From assembly GCF_038719015.1 (NCBI RefSeq), contig NZ_CP152276.1, positions 1,002,001 through 1,066,000 of the forward strand: a DNA stretch of 64,000 bases. The letters run 5' to 3'. The notes under the pieces are model-generated. The model had not been told where the DNA came from. It made no database searches and saw nothing but the letters and a program-made list of their open reading frames with translations. Positions within the stretch are counted from its first letter, which is position 1. Each line of letters begins with the position of its first letter. The position numbers and the translations under genes were made by a program. Shown here piece after piece: positions 26,858 through 38,797 of the stretch. This DNA comes from Nguyenibacter vanlangensis. Its GTDB lineage: Bacteria; Pseudomonadota; Alphaproteobacteria; Acetobacterales; Acetobacteraceae.

Positions 26858-26869
26858 CCATGCACACTC

Positions 26870-27850
26870 TCATCCTCGGCCGAACGGGGCGCGGCCGAAC
26901 GGCGCCGGACCGAACGGAGCACCGCCGAACGGAGCGCCGCCGAATGGGGCGCCACCAGCCGGAGACTGGAACGGAAGCCCAAGGCCGTCCGCCGGGCGCT
27001 GGGCGGGCACGCGCCCCGGCGCGTCCGGCGCGACCACCGCCCCGCGGCCGTAATCGAAGATCCGGACGATGTCGAGATGCCCCAGCATCGCCGCCGGAAC
27101 GACGACCGGCTGCCCGGGACGGGGATAATGGACCCGGCCGACGGGCAGGCCAGGGGGCAGTGAATCGATCTCGCCATTGGTGACGACACGTTCTCCCTCG
27201 ATCGGCGGATTATCCTGCGGGTAATAGATCAGGCGCGGAGTAGCTGAATTGTCTCCCGCCATTATAGCCGCCCCGTGGCTGACTTCCAGAGTGACCGGAA
27301 TGCGGCTGGACTCATCCGTCACCAGCAGCACCCGCGCCGAGCGGATTCCGGTTTCGGTCACCCGCCCGACCAGGCCCGACGCATCCAGCGCGATCTCGCC
27401 CTTGCGGATTCCCGCATCGACGCTGGCGGCCACCAGCACGCTGCGGGCATACAGCCCGCTGGCGTCGCGCACCACGCGGCCGGTGACGAAGGACGATTCC
27501 GGGTCCGGCATCCAGTGCAGGTTGGCCTTCAGGGTCGCATTCTCGTCGGCCAGGGCGGCCGCGACGTCGTACCAATGGCGCAGATTGGCGTTCTCGGCAC
27601 GCAGGCGCTGGTTTTCGGCCTCGACCCGCCCCATGTCGCGCACCCGGCCGACCAGGAAGCGGATCCGCGCCTGCGGCCAGGCGATCATCCCATAGGCCGG
27701 CGCCAGCAGATCGGCGACCTCCATGCGCATCCGCTCGGCCAGCGGGCGATCCGCCTGTCCCAGCAGCATGACGCCCAGCGCCGCGACGATCAGGAACGGC
27801 AGCACCAGCTTGTCCAGCGCCTGGCGCAGCGGGATGGACAGCGGAATCAT
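26870..27850 (-). CDS. mreC: MreC, rod shape-determining protein
   Basis: 326 residues from ATG 27850. One transmembrane helix (LVLPFLIVAALGVMLLGQAD), a coiled coil (VEAENQRLRAENANLRHW) and the paired beta-barrel domain with GRVVRDASGLYARSVLVAAS and ALDASGLVGRVTETGIRSAR. MreC activates PBP2 from the periplasm. The last ~30 residues are a tandem series of APFGG/APFGR-type units encoded by a 15-base repeat (about 26880-26955), an unusual extension beyond the family core. It overlaps nothing and leads into mreD. Confidence 0.95.
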   Translation of the reverse strand: MIPLSIPLRQALDKLVLPFLIVAALGVMLLGQADRPLAERMRMEVADLLAPAYGMIAWPQARIRFLVGRVRDMGRVEAENQRLRAENANLRHWYDVAAALADENATLKANLHWMPDPESSFVTGRVVRDASGLYARSVLVAASVDAGIRKGEIALDASGLVGRVTETGIRSARVLLVTDESSRIPVTLEVSHGAAIMAGDNSATPRLIYYPQDNPPIEGERVVTNGEIDSLPPGLPVGRVHYPRPGQPVVVPAAMLGHLDIVRIFDYGRGAVVAPDAPGRVPAQRPADGLGLPFQSPAGGAPFGGAPFGGAPFGPAPFGRAPFGRG

Positions 27851-28000
27851 CGCGCGGCACCCCCGCACGGCAGGTGCCCCCCGGTCGCGTCGCCGATCCG
27901 CTCGCCGTCGTTCCGCGGGATCTTCATCACCCCCGCCCCCTTGCCCGTGCCTGTCCCGGACGCGCGGCGCGCGCCCGGCTCGCCTCTTCCGCGGTCAGTA

Positions 28001-29479
<1,479 letters not shown>

Positions 29480-29758
29480 ATGACGATCCGCGTGCATGCC
29501 CCCCTTCTGGCTCGCTCCGCGATCCTCGGCGCCGGCCTGCTGGCGCTCGCCGGCTGCAGCAATCCCTATGACCCGGGCCAGCGCGCGCTGGGCGGCGGGC
29601 TGATCGGCGCCGGCGGCGGTGCCGCGATCGGCGGCCTCGCCGGCGGCGGCACCGGGGCCGCGATCGGCGCGCTGTCCGGCGGCGCGCTGGGCGCCGCCGT
29701 CGGTGCCGCGACCACGCCCAACCCGCCGCCGCGCCGCGGCTACAACGGCGGTTACTGA
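29480..29758 (+). CDS. Small glycine-zipper lipoprotein, copy 1
   Basis: 92 residues. A lipoprotein signal peptide ends LLALAGC with the lipobox cysteine at about 26, followed by SNPYDPGQRALGGGLIGAGG and alternating Gly/Ala zipper repeats (GGLAGGGTGAAIGALSGG). Glycine-zipper lipoproteins of the OsmB/17-kDa-antigen kind sit in the outer membrane and interact with it. The next gene is a duplicate with almost the same sequence. Function is unproven. Confidence 0.85.
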   Translation: MTIRVHAPLLARSAILGAGLLALAGCSNPYDPGQRALGGGLIGAGGGAAIGGLAGGGTGAAIGALSGGALGAAVGAATTPNPPPRRGYNGGY

Positions 29759-29862
29759 CAGGGGCGGCTACTGACAGGACGCCCCGCCGGAGATAAACGG
29801 TCGGGGAGGACGGCTCCATCCTCCCCGATCACGTTCTCCGGGCCGCGCCTCCCAACCATGAG

Positions 29863-30264
29863 ATGAACATGAGTCTTCTTCGCAGTCTCTCCATTTGCTC
29901 TCCCCTCATGCCGCGCCGGCCGCTTCGCGTGCTGGGCCTCGTCGCGGCCGCCGGCGGCATGCTGTCGCTCGCGGCCTGCAGCAATCCCTATGACCCGGGC
30001 CAGCGCGCGCTGGGCGGCGGACTGATCGGCGCCGGCGGCGGCGCTGCGATCGGCGCGCTCGCCGGCGGCGGCCGCGGTGCCGCGATCGGCGCACTGGCCG
30101 GCGGCGCGGTCGGCGCCGCGACCGGCGCCGCGACCACCCCGCAGCGCCCGTACTATCCGCAACAGGGCTACGCCCCTCCGCCGCCCCCGCCGCCGCCGGG
30201 CTATTACGGACGGCCCGCCTATCCGCCGCCGCCGCCTCCGCCGGGCTATTACAACGGCTACTGA
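29863..30264 (+). CDS. Small glycine-zipper lipoprotein, copy 2 with Pro/Tyr-rich tail
   Basis: 133 residues. The lipobox LSLAAC, the NPYDPGQRALGGGLIGAGG block and the zipper are near-identical to the preceding gene. It adds a C-terminal tail of proline runs and PGYYGRPAYPPPPP units ending GYYNGY. The N-terminus is longer; an internal ATG at 29911 (MPRRPLRVLG) gives a more usual lipoprotein signal. A tandem duplication followed by tail divergence is the simplest history. Confidence 0.85.
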   Translation: MNMSLLRSLSICSPLMPRRPLRVLGLVAAAGGMLSLAACSNPYDPGQRALGGGLIGAGGGAAIGALAGGGRGAAIGALAGGAVGAATGAATTPQRPYYPQQGYAPPPPPPPPGYYGRPAYPPPPPPPGYYNGY

Positions 30265-30309
30265 CGCCCGGATCCTCGGGGCCCGGGCCGTTCATGCCCG
30301 GGCCGCATG

Positions 30310-30343
30310 AAAAAAGGCGCCCGCACGATGCGGACGCCTTTTT
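30310..30343. terminator. Bidirectional terminator between lipoprotein gene and leuA
   Basis: AAAAAGGCGCCCGCA and TGCGGACGCCTTTTT pair with one mismatch around a 3-base loop. It has A and T runs on both sides, so it can stop transcription from both converging genes. Confidence 0.85.
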
Positions 30344-30370
30344 CCCGTTCCGACCGAACGGACCGCAGGT

Positions 30371-31945
<1,575 letters not shown>

Positions 31946-31985
31946 GGGGAATATACCTCGGACTTGTGCCGGATGTTCGCCTTAT

Positions 31986-32035
31986 GAACGCCATGGGCGG
32001 CGTTCGCTTACCTGCATGCGGGCCCGGGCCCGCAT
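31986..32035 (-). promoter_or_regulatory. Candidate leuA attenuator hairpins
   Basis: Two perfect stem-loops lie between the leader ORF and leuA. One is a 20-base palindrome ATGCGGGCCCGGGCCCGCAT at 32016-32035. The other has arms GAACGCC (31986-31992) and GGCGTTC (31999-32005). There is no long T run, so the exact terminator/antiterminator roles are inferred from position after the leader stop. Confidence 0.5.
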
Positions 32036-32075
32036 CATCCCCTGGGCGTACCGGCATCGCGCCGGCCCTGAACGC

Positions 32076-32171
32076 TCAGGGGCAGATAAGTCGAAGGCGA
32101 AGGAGGAGCGCCCCGCGTCCATGGGCGCACGACAGCGCAGGCGCTTGCGCACCCATCCCGCCGGCCATCAT
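32076..32171 (-). CDS. Leu leader peptide (candidate, leuL-like)
   Basis: A short minus-strand frame ending ALLLRLRLICP then TGA at 32076-32078, with codons CTC CTC CTT CGC CTT CGA CTT ATC. Five leucine codons within seven positions immediately before two hairpins and leuA is the hallmark of a ribosome-mediated attenuator: when charged tRNA-Leu is short, the ribosome stalls here. The start is uncertain (ATG at 32171, 32168 or 32156); none has a strong ribosome binding site. Confidence 0.55.
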   Translation of the reverse strand: MMAGGMGAQAPALSCAHGRGALLLRLRLICP

Positions 32172-32284
32172 GAACGTCACGCGATCCATGGGCGGCACCA
32201 TACAGGCCGATCCGCCGATTGCAACCGAAATTGCAACCGAATTCGCGCGGAAAGCCGCCCCCAACGATCGACGCGACCGGCCGA

Positions 32285-33214
32285 TCAGCCGGTCAGCCGC
32301 GTCACCCCGCCGGCCGAGGCGAAATACCGGTCGATCGCCTGCTTCATCGCCCCCGCGACCATCATCCGGTGCCCGGCCTGGCGCAGCGCCGCCTCGTCCA
32401 GCCGGTTGGACATGAACCCCATCTCGACCAGGACCGACGGAATATCCGCCGATTTCAACACCACGAACGCCGCATGGCGCGACGGATTGGGCAGCAGCCC
32501 GATCCGCGGCTGGAACGCCGCGACCACGCTGCTGGCCATATGGGCGGCGCCGCGGCGCGTCTCCTCGGTCACCAGGCTGGCCAGGATGGCCTGCACCTCG
32601 GGCGAGGCGGCATGGACCTGTGGCCCGCCGAACCGGTCGGCGCTGTTCTCGGTGCGCGCCAGCGCCGCCGTCTGCGCGTCCGACGCCTGGCCCGACAGGG
32701 TATAGACGCTGGCCCCGCGCACGCCGCGATCGGTCAGCGCATCGGCATGCATCGAGATGAACAGCGCGGCCCGGTGGGCATGGGCGATCTCGACCCGCCC
32801 CTCCAGCGGGATGAACCGGTCGTCCGCGCGCGTCATCGCCACGCGATACGCCCCGCTGGCCAGCAATTGCCGCCGCAATTCCGCCGCCGCCGCCTCGGCG
32901 ATATGCTTCTCATAGGTGCCGGAAACCCCGATCGCGCCCGGGTCCTTGCCGCCATGGCCGGGGTCCAGCATGACCAGCGGCAACGGCGCCGCCGCCCGGC
33001 CGACGATGGCCGGCGCGCCCAGATGATGGCCCGATCCAGGCGGTCCAGGCCGATGCCCGCCCTGCCCGTGTCCGCCCTGCCCGTGCCCACCATGATGCAC
33101 CGCCGCCCGCGCCGGCAGCGTCACGCACGCCGCCAGCCCTGCCAGCAGCACCCGGCGGCGCCCCTCAGCCTGCCTGCCCGGCGCCGCCGCGCCGTCGGAA
33201 CGATATTGGAACAT
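32285..33214 (-). CDS. N-acetylmuramoyl-L-alanine amidase (Amidase_3)
   Basis: 309 residues from ATG 33214 (a longer start at 33250 is possible). The N-terminus RRRVLLAGLAACVTLPARA is a signal peptide with a twin-arginine flavour, followed by a His/Gly-rich linker with repeated GHGQGGHGQG. The zinc amidase domain shows LVMLDPGHGGKDPGAIG, ALFISMHADALTDRGVRGAS and the catalytic glutamate region PSVLVEMGFMSNRLDE. It removes stem peptides from peptidoglycan in the periplasm, probably in cell separation. No AMIN targeting domain is present. Confidence 0.93.
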   Translation of the reverse strand: MFQYRSDGAAAPGRQAEGRRRVLLAGLAACVTLPARAAVHHGGHGQGGHGQGGHRPGPPGSGHHLGAPAIVGRAAAPLPLVMLDPGHGGKDPGAIGVSGTYEKHIAEAAAAELRRQLLASGAYRVAMTRADDRFIPLEGRVEIAHAHRAALFISMHADALTDRGVRGASVYTLSGQASDAQTAALARTENSADRFGGPQVHAASPEVQAILASLVTEETRRGAAHMASSVVAAFQPRIGLLPNPSRHAAFVVLKSADIPSVLVEMGFMSNRLDEAALRQAGHRMMVAGAMKQAIDRYFASAGGVTRLTG

Positions 33215-33862
33215 GCAAAACCGGTCTCCATTGCCGATCCCACCCCTCATCTAGCAGGAATCGCGCGCGTCGTCAGCATATCAATGGTTTGCACGCAATC
33301 ATTGGTACCGGCCGTCAACCCCGATGACGAAACCCGGCTGCCCCCCGAGGGGCGCTTGCAGCGGGGGCGCAGTTGGGTCATGCTGTACTCGTGATGGGTC
33401 CGCGCCGATCGACGCCTGAAAGAGGCACGCGCGGCATGACCGGACCCATCCGGCCGGCCGGTCCCATCGGGGCGTGGCGCCCGACGCCCAGGGGACTGAC
33501 ATCCTGGACGGCCGGGCCGCCCACGCCGACGGAACCGGCTGCCGCTCCGCCCCGGCCGCAAGGCCGGACGGCGGATGACGACGCCATATATGCGACGATG
33601 CGGCCAGACGATGCACGGCCGCGCGTCATCGTTTGATGAGGATGGATGAACGCCACGCGACCCGCGTCCGAAGACCGTTTGACCCAGCCCGCGCCCCTGG
33701 CGGCGCGCGCTGATCACGGCCGCGCGGGCTCCGCCGCAACGGTTTCTGGATTCATCATGTTCCCCCCGACTGTTTTTGCCCCTTCCGCCCGCCGCCTCCG
33801 TCCGCCCCCGATGCGGACGCCGGACAGAGGCCGGGACCGGGCATACCGGAGTTCCGTTTTTT
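33215..33862. other. Long leader region upstream of rne
   Basis: About 650 bases without a supportable gene. Several GC-rich open frames on both strands have no recognisable features. RNase E genes often have long 5' untranslated leaders that the enzyme itself cleaves for autoregulation, so such a leader is a reasonable reading (inference). GC-rich inverted repeats such as the GGCCGGCCGG stretch near 33450 could fold. Confidence 0.4.
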
Positions 33863-36800
33863 ATGAACAAGCGCATGCTGATCGACACGACCCACGCGGA
33901 AGAAACCCGCGTGGTCGTGATGGATGGTAACAGGCTCGAAGATTACGACGTCGAGGCATCGGCCAAGAAGCAGCTCAAGGGCAATATCTACCTGGCCAAG
34001 GTGATCCGGGTCGAGCCCAGCCTGCAGGCCGCCTTCGTCGAATATGGCGGCAACCGCCACGGTTTCCTGGCCTTCAGCGAGATCCATCCGGACTACTACC
34101 AGATCCCGGTGGCCGACCGCGAGCGCCTGCTCGCCCTGCAGGAGGAAGAAGCCCGCGCTGACGAGGCCCAGCTTCAGGACGATTTCGCCGAAGCCGGGCC
34201 CGGCTCTGAAGCCGACGCCGAAACCGGCCTGGAATCCGGCTCGGAATCCGTCTCCGGCACCGCCGAACTGGTGGCGACCGACGACGAGGCCGCCCAGGCC
34301 GAACCGGAGCCCCTGCCCGAGACGGTCGGCGGCGAGACCGATACCGGCGAGGAAGGCGCGGTCCAGCGCCGCATCGCCCGCTTCCTGCGCAGCTACAAGA
34401 TCCAGGAAGTCATCCGCCGCCGCCAGGTCCTGCTGGTACAGGTCGTCAAGGAGGAACGCGGCAACAAGGGCGCCGCGCTGACCACCTACATCTCGCTGGC
34501 CGGCCGCTACTGCGTGCTGATGCCCAACTCGCTGCGCGGCGGCGGGGTGTCGCGCAAGATCACCTCGGTGGCCGATCGCCGCCGGCTCAAGGACGTGATC
34601 GCCGAACTGCAGATCCCCCGCGGCATGGCCATGATCGTGCGCACCGCCGGCGCCCAGCGGCCGCGCCCCGAGATCATGCGCGACTGCGAATATCTGCTGC
34701 GGCTGTGGGACGATATCCGCGACCATACGATGCGCTCGATGGCGCCCGCACTGATCTATGAGGAAGCCAGCCTCATCAAGCGCGCCATCCGCGACATCTA
34801 CACCCGCGACGTGGGCGAGATCCTGGTCGATGGCGAGGCCGGCTGGAAATCGGCCCGCGAATTCATGCGCATGCTGATGCCGCAGAGCGCGCAGAAGGTG
34901 AAATGCTGGCAGAACGGCGCCCAGCCGCTGTTCTCGCATTTCAATGTCGAGGGCCTGCTGGACTCGATGCTCTCGCCCACCGTGCAGTTGCGCTCGGGCG
35001 GCTACCTCGTCATCAACCAGGCCGAAGCCCTGGTCGCGATCGACGTCAATTCGGGCCGCGCGACGCGCGAGCGCAATATCGAAGAGACCGCGCTGCGCAC
35101 CAATCTCGAAGCCGCCGAGGAAGTCGCCCGGCAATTGCGCCTGCGCGACCTGGCGGGCCTGATCGTCATCGACTTCATCGACATGGAAAGCCGCAAGCAC
35201 AATGCGATGGTCGAGCGGCGGCTGAAGGACGCGCTGCGCACCGACCGCGCGCGCATCCAGGTCGGCGCGATCTCGCATTTCGGCCTGCTGGAAATGTCGC
35301 GCCAGCGCCTGCGCCCGTCGATCACGGAATCCACCTTCACCCCCTGCCCGCACTGCCAGGGCACCGGCATCATCCGCGGCACCGAAAGCGCGACCCTGCA
35401 CGTGCTCCGCGCGATCGAGGAAGAAGGCGCGCGCCGCCGCGCGGCCGAGATCATGGTGCATGTCGCTGCCGAGATCGCGCTCTATATCCTGAACAACAAG
35501 CGCGTCTGGCTGGACGAAATCGAAAAGCGCCACAAGATGCGCGTCACCTTCGCGCCCGACCCCAGCCTGGCGCCGTCGCAGGTCCGCATCGAACGCACCC
35601 GTCCGCAGACCGAGCGGTTCGAACCGGTGGCACCGCAGCCGGTCCCCGCCGAGGCCGCGCAATCCGGCCAGGTCCGCGAAATCCCGATCCTGCCCGCCGC
35701 GCCGGCCGAGACGCCCCAAGGTGAAACCACCCAGGGTGAAACCATCCAGGGTGAAGCCGCTCTGGGCGAAGCCGCCCAGGGTAAAGCCGTTCGGGCCGGA
35801 ACGACCCCGGCCGAAGCCGCGCCGTCCGCCGCCGAGGGAGAAGGCGAAGAGGGCACCGATCATCGCCGCCGCCGCCGCCGTCGCCGCCGCCGCCGCGGAG
35901 CCGAACGGGGCGAACAGCTCGAAACCGCGCTGCACCCCGCCGGGGAGGAAGCCGCTCAGGAAGACGCCGGAGAAGACACCGAGGCGGCATTCGCCACCGA
36001 GGCGCCGCTCGAACCGGGCGAAGAGGCCGAGGCTCCGCAGGCACGGCGCCAGCCTGCTCCCGAGCCTGCGCAGGGCCGCGAGGATGGCGGACGCGATCGC
36101 CACCGCCGCCGCCGCGACCGGCATGAACGCCGCGCCCCAGGCGCCGAGCCCCATCGCGCCGAGCCTTATCGCGGCCCGACGCCGGCCAATCCGTTCGGAA
36201 ACGGTATCATCGACATCTTCGACGTGATCGAACAATCCGCCGAGCTGGCGCCCGCCCAGGCAACGCCCGCATCGCCGGCCGCGCTCATCGAAGGCAATCT
36301 CGCCAAGGATAGTCTCACCGGGGACAGTGCCGCCGGGGACATCCTCGACGTCGCCGAAACACTGGCGGTGTCCGAGCCCGAGGCGGTGCCCGCGATCGCC
36401 GAGCTCACGATCGCCGAGCCCACGATCGCCGAGCCCCCGATCGCCGAGCCCCCGATCGCCGAGCCAACGGCGGTTGAGGCCGAGGCACCGGCCAAGCCCA
36501 GGCGCCGCCGCGCGGCGACCGCGCGCAAGGCCGCGACCAAGGCGGCGGAACAACCCGCCCTGGTCGAAGACAGCGCCGCCCCCGCAACGGAGGCCGTGGA
36601 AGCTGCTGGGGATTCCCCTGCGGAAACCGCCGGGGAATCCCCCGAGGCAACGCCCGCCAAGCCGGCCCGCAAACGGGCCACCCGCGCCGCCACGTCCACG
36701 GCCACGTCCACGACCCGCGCCCGCAAGGCCAAGCCGGCGGCCGAGACGCCCGCCGACGCCGAGAGCACGGCGGACGTCGAGGACGCAGCCGAAGCAGCCC

Positions 36801-37120
36801 CCGCCAAGCCGGCTCGCAAGCGGACCACCCGCGCCGCCGCATCCGCGACCGCGCCCCGCACCCGCAAGGCCAAACCGGCGGCCGAGACGCCCGCCGAGGA
36901 CGCCACCAGCGAAACCGCCGACGAAACTACCGCGGCCAAACCCCGGCGCACGCGCAAAACCCCCGCCCGCGCGAAGGCGGCAACGGGGGCAGGCACCGCG
37001 TCAACGCCCGAACCGGCCGCCGCGGAGGCCACGCCGGCGGGCAGCCCGGCCGTGCAGCCGATCGTCATCGACGGTTCCAGCCCCGCTCCGGTCCGCAAGA
37101 CCGGCTGGTGGCGCCGCTGA
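33863..37120 (+). CDS. rne: Ribonuclease E
   Basis: 1085 residues from ATG 33863. The endonuclease core starts MNKRMLIDTTHAEETRVVVM. The S1 domain is split by an acidic insert (about residues 95-170, rich in E/D/A), typical of Alphaproteobacteria. DNase I-like motifs include AIDVNSGRATRERNIEETAL and DLAGLIVIDFIDMESRKHN, and the Zn-link is CPHCQGTG near 495. The ~450-residue C-terminal scaffold has an Arg-rich RRRRRRRRRRG RNA-binding patch (about 672-682), AEPTIAEPP-type repeats and two copies of a Lys/Arg-Ala block around KPARKRTTRAA. This tail should organise the RNA degradosome. Confidence 0.96.
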   Translation: MNKRMLIDTTHAEETRVVVMDGNRLEDYDVEASAKKQLKGNIYLAKVIRVEPSLQAAFVEYGGNRHGFLAFSEIHPDYYQIPVADRERLLALQEEEARADEAQLQDDFAEAGPGSEADAETGLESGSESVSGTAELVATDDEAAQAEPEPLPETVGGETDTGEEGAVQRRIARFLRSYKIQEVIRRRQVLLVQVVKEERGNKGAALTTYISLAGRYCVLMPNSLRGGGVSRKITSVADRRRLKDVIAELQIPRGMAMIVRTAGAQRPRPEIMRDCEYLLRLWDDIRDHTMRSMAPALIYEEASLIKRAIRDIYTRDVGEILVDGEAGWKSAREFMRMLMPQSAQKVKCWQNGAQPLFSHFNVEGLLDSMLSPTVQLRSGGYLVINQAEALVAIDVNSGRATRERNIEETALRTNLEAAEEVARQLRLRDLAGLIVIDFIDMESRKHNAMVERRLKDALRTDRARIQVGAISHFGLLEMSRQRLRPSITESTFTPCPHCQGTGIIRGTESATLHVLRAIEEEGARRRAAEIMVHVAAEIALYILNNKRVWLDEIEKRHKMRVTFAPDPSLAPSQVRIERTRPQTERFEPVAPQPVPAEAAQSGQVREIPILPAAPAETPQGETTQGETIQGEAALGEAAQGKAVRAGTTPAEAAPSAAEGEGEEGTDHRRRRRRRRRRRGAERGEQLETALHPAGEEAAQEDAGEDTEAAFATEAPLEPGEEAEAPQARRQPAPEPAQGREDGGRDRHRRRRDRHERRAPGAEPHRAEPYRGPTPANPFGNGIIDIFDVIEQSAELAPAQATPASPAALIEGNLAKDSLTGDSAAGDILDVAETLAVSEPEAVPAIAELTIAEPTIAEPPIAEPPIAEPTAVEAEAPAKPRRRRAATARKAATKAAEQPALVEDSAAPATEAVEAAGDSPAETAGESPEATPAKPARKRATRAATSTATSTTRARKAKPAAETPADAESTADVEDAAEAAPAKPARKRTTRAAASATAPRTRKAKPAAETPAEDATSETADETTAAKPRRTRKTPARAKAATGAGTASTPEPAAAEATPAGSPAVQPIVIDGSSPAPVRKTGWWRR

Positions 37121-37149
37121 CGCCGGCCTGACGGAAGGCCGATCGACGA

Positions 37150-37186
37150 GTGTCCTGCCCGGGAAAGAATTTCCCGGGCAGGACAC
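37150..37186 (+). terminator. 17-bp perfect hairpin after rne (REP-like)
   Basis: GTGTCCTGCCCGGGAAA (37150-37166) pairs fully with TTTCCCGGGCAGGACAC (37170-37186) around GAA. It may end rne transcription although no T run follows. The left arm recurs with one change at 48131-48147, so it may belong to a dispersed palindromic repeat family. Confidence 0.7.
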
Positions 37187-37297
37187 CAACGTTAGAAACC
37201 GTTATTCATCAACAGATTGGGGTCAAGGGGTCCGCGACCCCTTGCGGGTCGAGGGCAGTGCCCTCGCCTTGCCTTGTCCCATGCCCCTGCCGCTCGC

Positions 37298-38797
37298 TCA
37301 CCCCGCGCCGTTCGGATCGGCGGGCGCGGTCTCCCACCCCGGGCCGATCACGGCCGCGCTGCGCCGCCCCATCCCGTCGGTGCGCAGGACGATGACGTTC
37401 TGTTCTTCCAGATAAGCGAGCTGCCGGCGCGCCCGGCCGAGGGAATGGGTGCCGTACGCCCTGGCGATGGTGGCGTCCGACGGACAGGGCGCCCCCTGCT
37501 GCGCCGCCCGGGCGATCAGCAGGAAAATCCCCCGCACATCGTCCGGCAACGGTCCCGCGATGCGCTCGGCGGTCTGCCAGGTCTCGCTCTCGGCGGCCTC
37601 GGCGTCGATCCCGGCGCGGGCGGTGGCCAGCAGGCGGCGGAATTGCGGCATGTCCAGCGCCTGGCGCCCCATCCCCTCGATCCGGCAGCGCACCAGGAAA
37701 TCCTGGTACAGCACGTGCACCGGGCGGAAACCGGCCTCCTCGTCGCGCAGGATCTCGGTCAGGATCGCGCCGAACTGCCGCCGCCGCTCGGCCGGGTCCA
37801 TGTCGGTCTCGGCCGGCGCGCCCCGCGCCTCGGCCTCGGTGACGATCGCGGCCGAGGCTGCGTGGGCGGCCAGTTGCGCCAGGATGTCCGGCGGCGGCGG
37901 CGCCACCGGCCGCGGCGGACGGGCGGGCGCTTCGCGCTCCGGCATCCGGGTCAGGATCAGGTCGCGAATGTCCTCGGGCGGCGGCGCGGGGGCGAAGGGC
38001 ATCAGGGCCGGCCCGGCCGAGCGGCTCTCGGTCTCGACCGCGCCGATCCGCACCGGCAGCGGCCGGCGGGACAAAGCCGGCCCCAGCGCGACGAAATAGC
38101 CGCGCTCCAGGTCGCGGAAGCTCTCGGCCTGGCGCCGCTCCATACCCAGCAGGTCGGCGGCGCGCATCATGTCGATATCCAGGAAGGTGCGCCCCATCAG
38201 GAAATTCGACGCCTCGGCCGCGACGTTCTTGGCCAGCTTCGCCAGGCGCTGGGTGGCGATCACCCCCGCCAGCCCGCGCTTGCGCCCACGGCACATCAGG
38301 TTGGTCATCGCGCCCAGCGAAGCCCGCCGCGCCTCGTCCGACACCTCGCCCGCCGCCGCCGGAGCAAAGAGCTGCGCCTCGTCCACCACCACCAGCACCG
38401 GGTACCAGTAATCCCGCCCCACCTCGAACATTCCGCCCAGAAAGGCGGCGGCGCGGCGCATCTGCACCTCGGCGTCCGCGCCTTCCAGGTTCAGCACGAC
38501 CGACGCGCGATGCACGCGCATGCGCTCGCCCGCCGCCTGCAGTTCCGCCTCGGTATGGGCGGCGCCGTCGATCACCAGATGGCCGTATTTCTCCGCCAGG
38601 CTGACGAAATCGCCCTCGGGATCGATGATGGCCTGCTGCACCAGCGTCGCCGACTGCTCCAGCAGCCGGCGCAGCAGATGCGACTTGCCCGACCCGGAAT
38701 TGCCCTGCACCAGCAGGCGGGTGGACAGCAATTCCGCCAGATCCATCTGCGCGGGGCCCCCGCCCCGCACGTCGCCTATGGTGATCGCAACCGTCAT
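37298..38797 (-). CDS. HerA-like (DUF87) P-loop ATPase
   Basis: 499 residues from ATG 38797. It has the HerA/VirB4-type core: the N-terminal beta segment TVAITIGDVRGGGPAQMDL, Walker A LVQGNSGSGKSHLLRRLLEQ, the DPEGD motif, Walker B VLVVVDEAQLFAP, and the sensor LAGVIATQRLAKLAKNVAAE. The C-terminal third contains a Pro-rich linker and a winged-helix-like region (ATIARAYGTHSLGRARRQLA). These ATPases pump or remodel DNA; its exact role is unknown. It is coupled (ATGA overlap of 4 bases) to the upstream flavoprotein gene. Confidence 0.85.
   Translation of the reverse strand: MTVAITIGDVRGGGPAQMDLAELLSTRLLVQGNSGSGKSHLLRRLLEQSATLVQQAIIDPEGDFVSLAEKYGHLVIDGAAHTEAELQAAGERMRVHRASVVLNLEGADAEVQMRRAAAFLGGMFEVGRDYWYPVLVVVDEAQLFAPAAAGEVSDEARRASLGAMTNLMCRGRKRGLAGVIATQRLAKLAKNVAAEASNFLMGRTFLDIDMMRAADLLGMERRQAESFRDLERGYFVALGPALSRRPLPVRIGAVETESRSAGPALMPFAPAPPPEDIRDLILTRMPEREAPARPPRPVAPPPPDILAQLAAHAASAAIVTEAEARGAPAETDMDPAERRRQFGAILTEILRDEEAGFRPVHVLYQDFLVRCRIEGMGRQALDMPQFRRLLATARAGIDAEAAESETWQTAERIAGPLPDDVRGIFLLIARAAQQGAPCPSDATIARAYGTHSLGRARRQLAYLEEQNVIVLRTDGMGRRSAAVIGPGWETAPADPNGAG

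Noticed and set aside
33247..33888. 213-residue minus frame upstream of rne
   Set aside because: Overlaps the rne start and the amidase leader, no motif, low-complexity composition.
33755..36553. 932-residue open frame antisense to rne
   Set aside because: Same artefact: repetitive GDRGLGD-type sequence mirrors the repeats of the RNase E tail.
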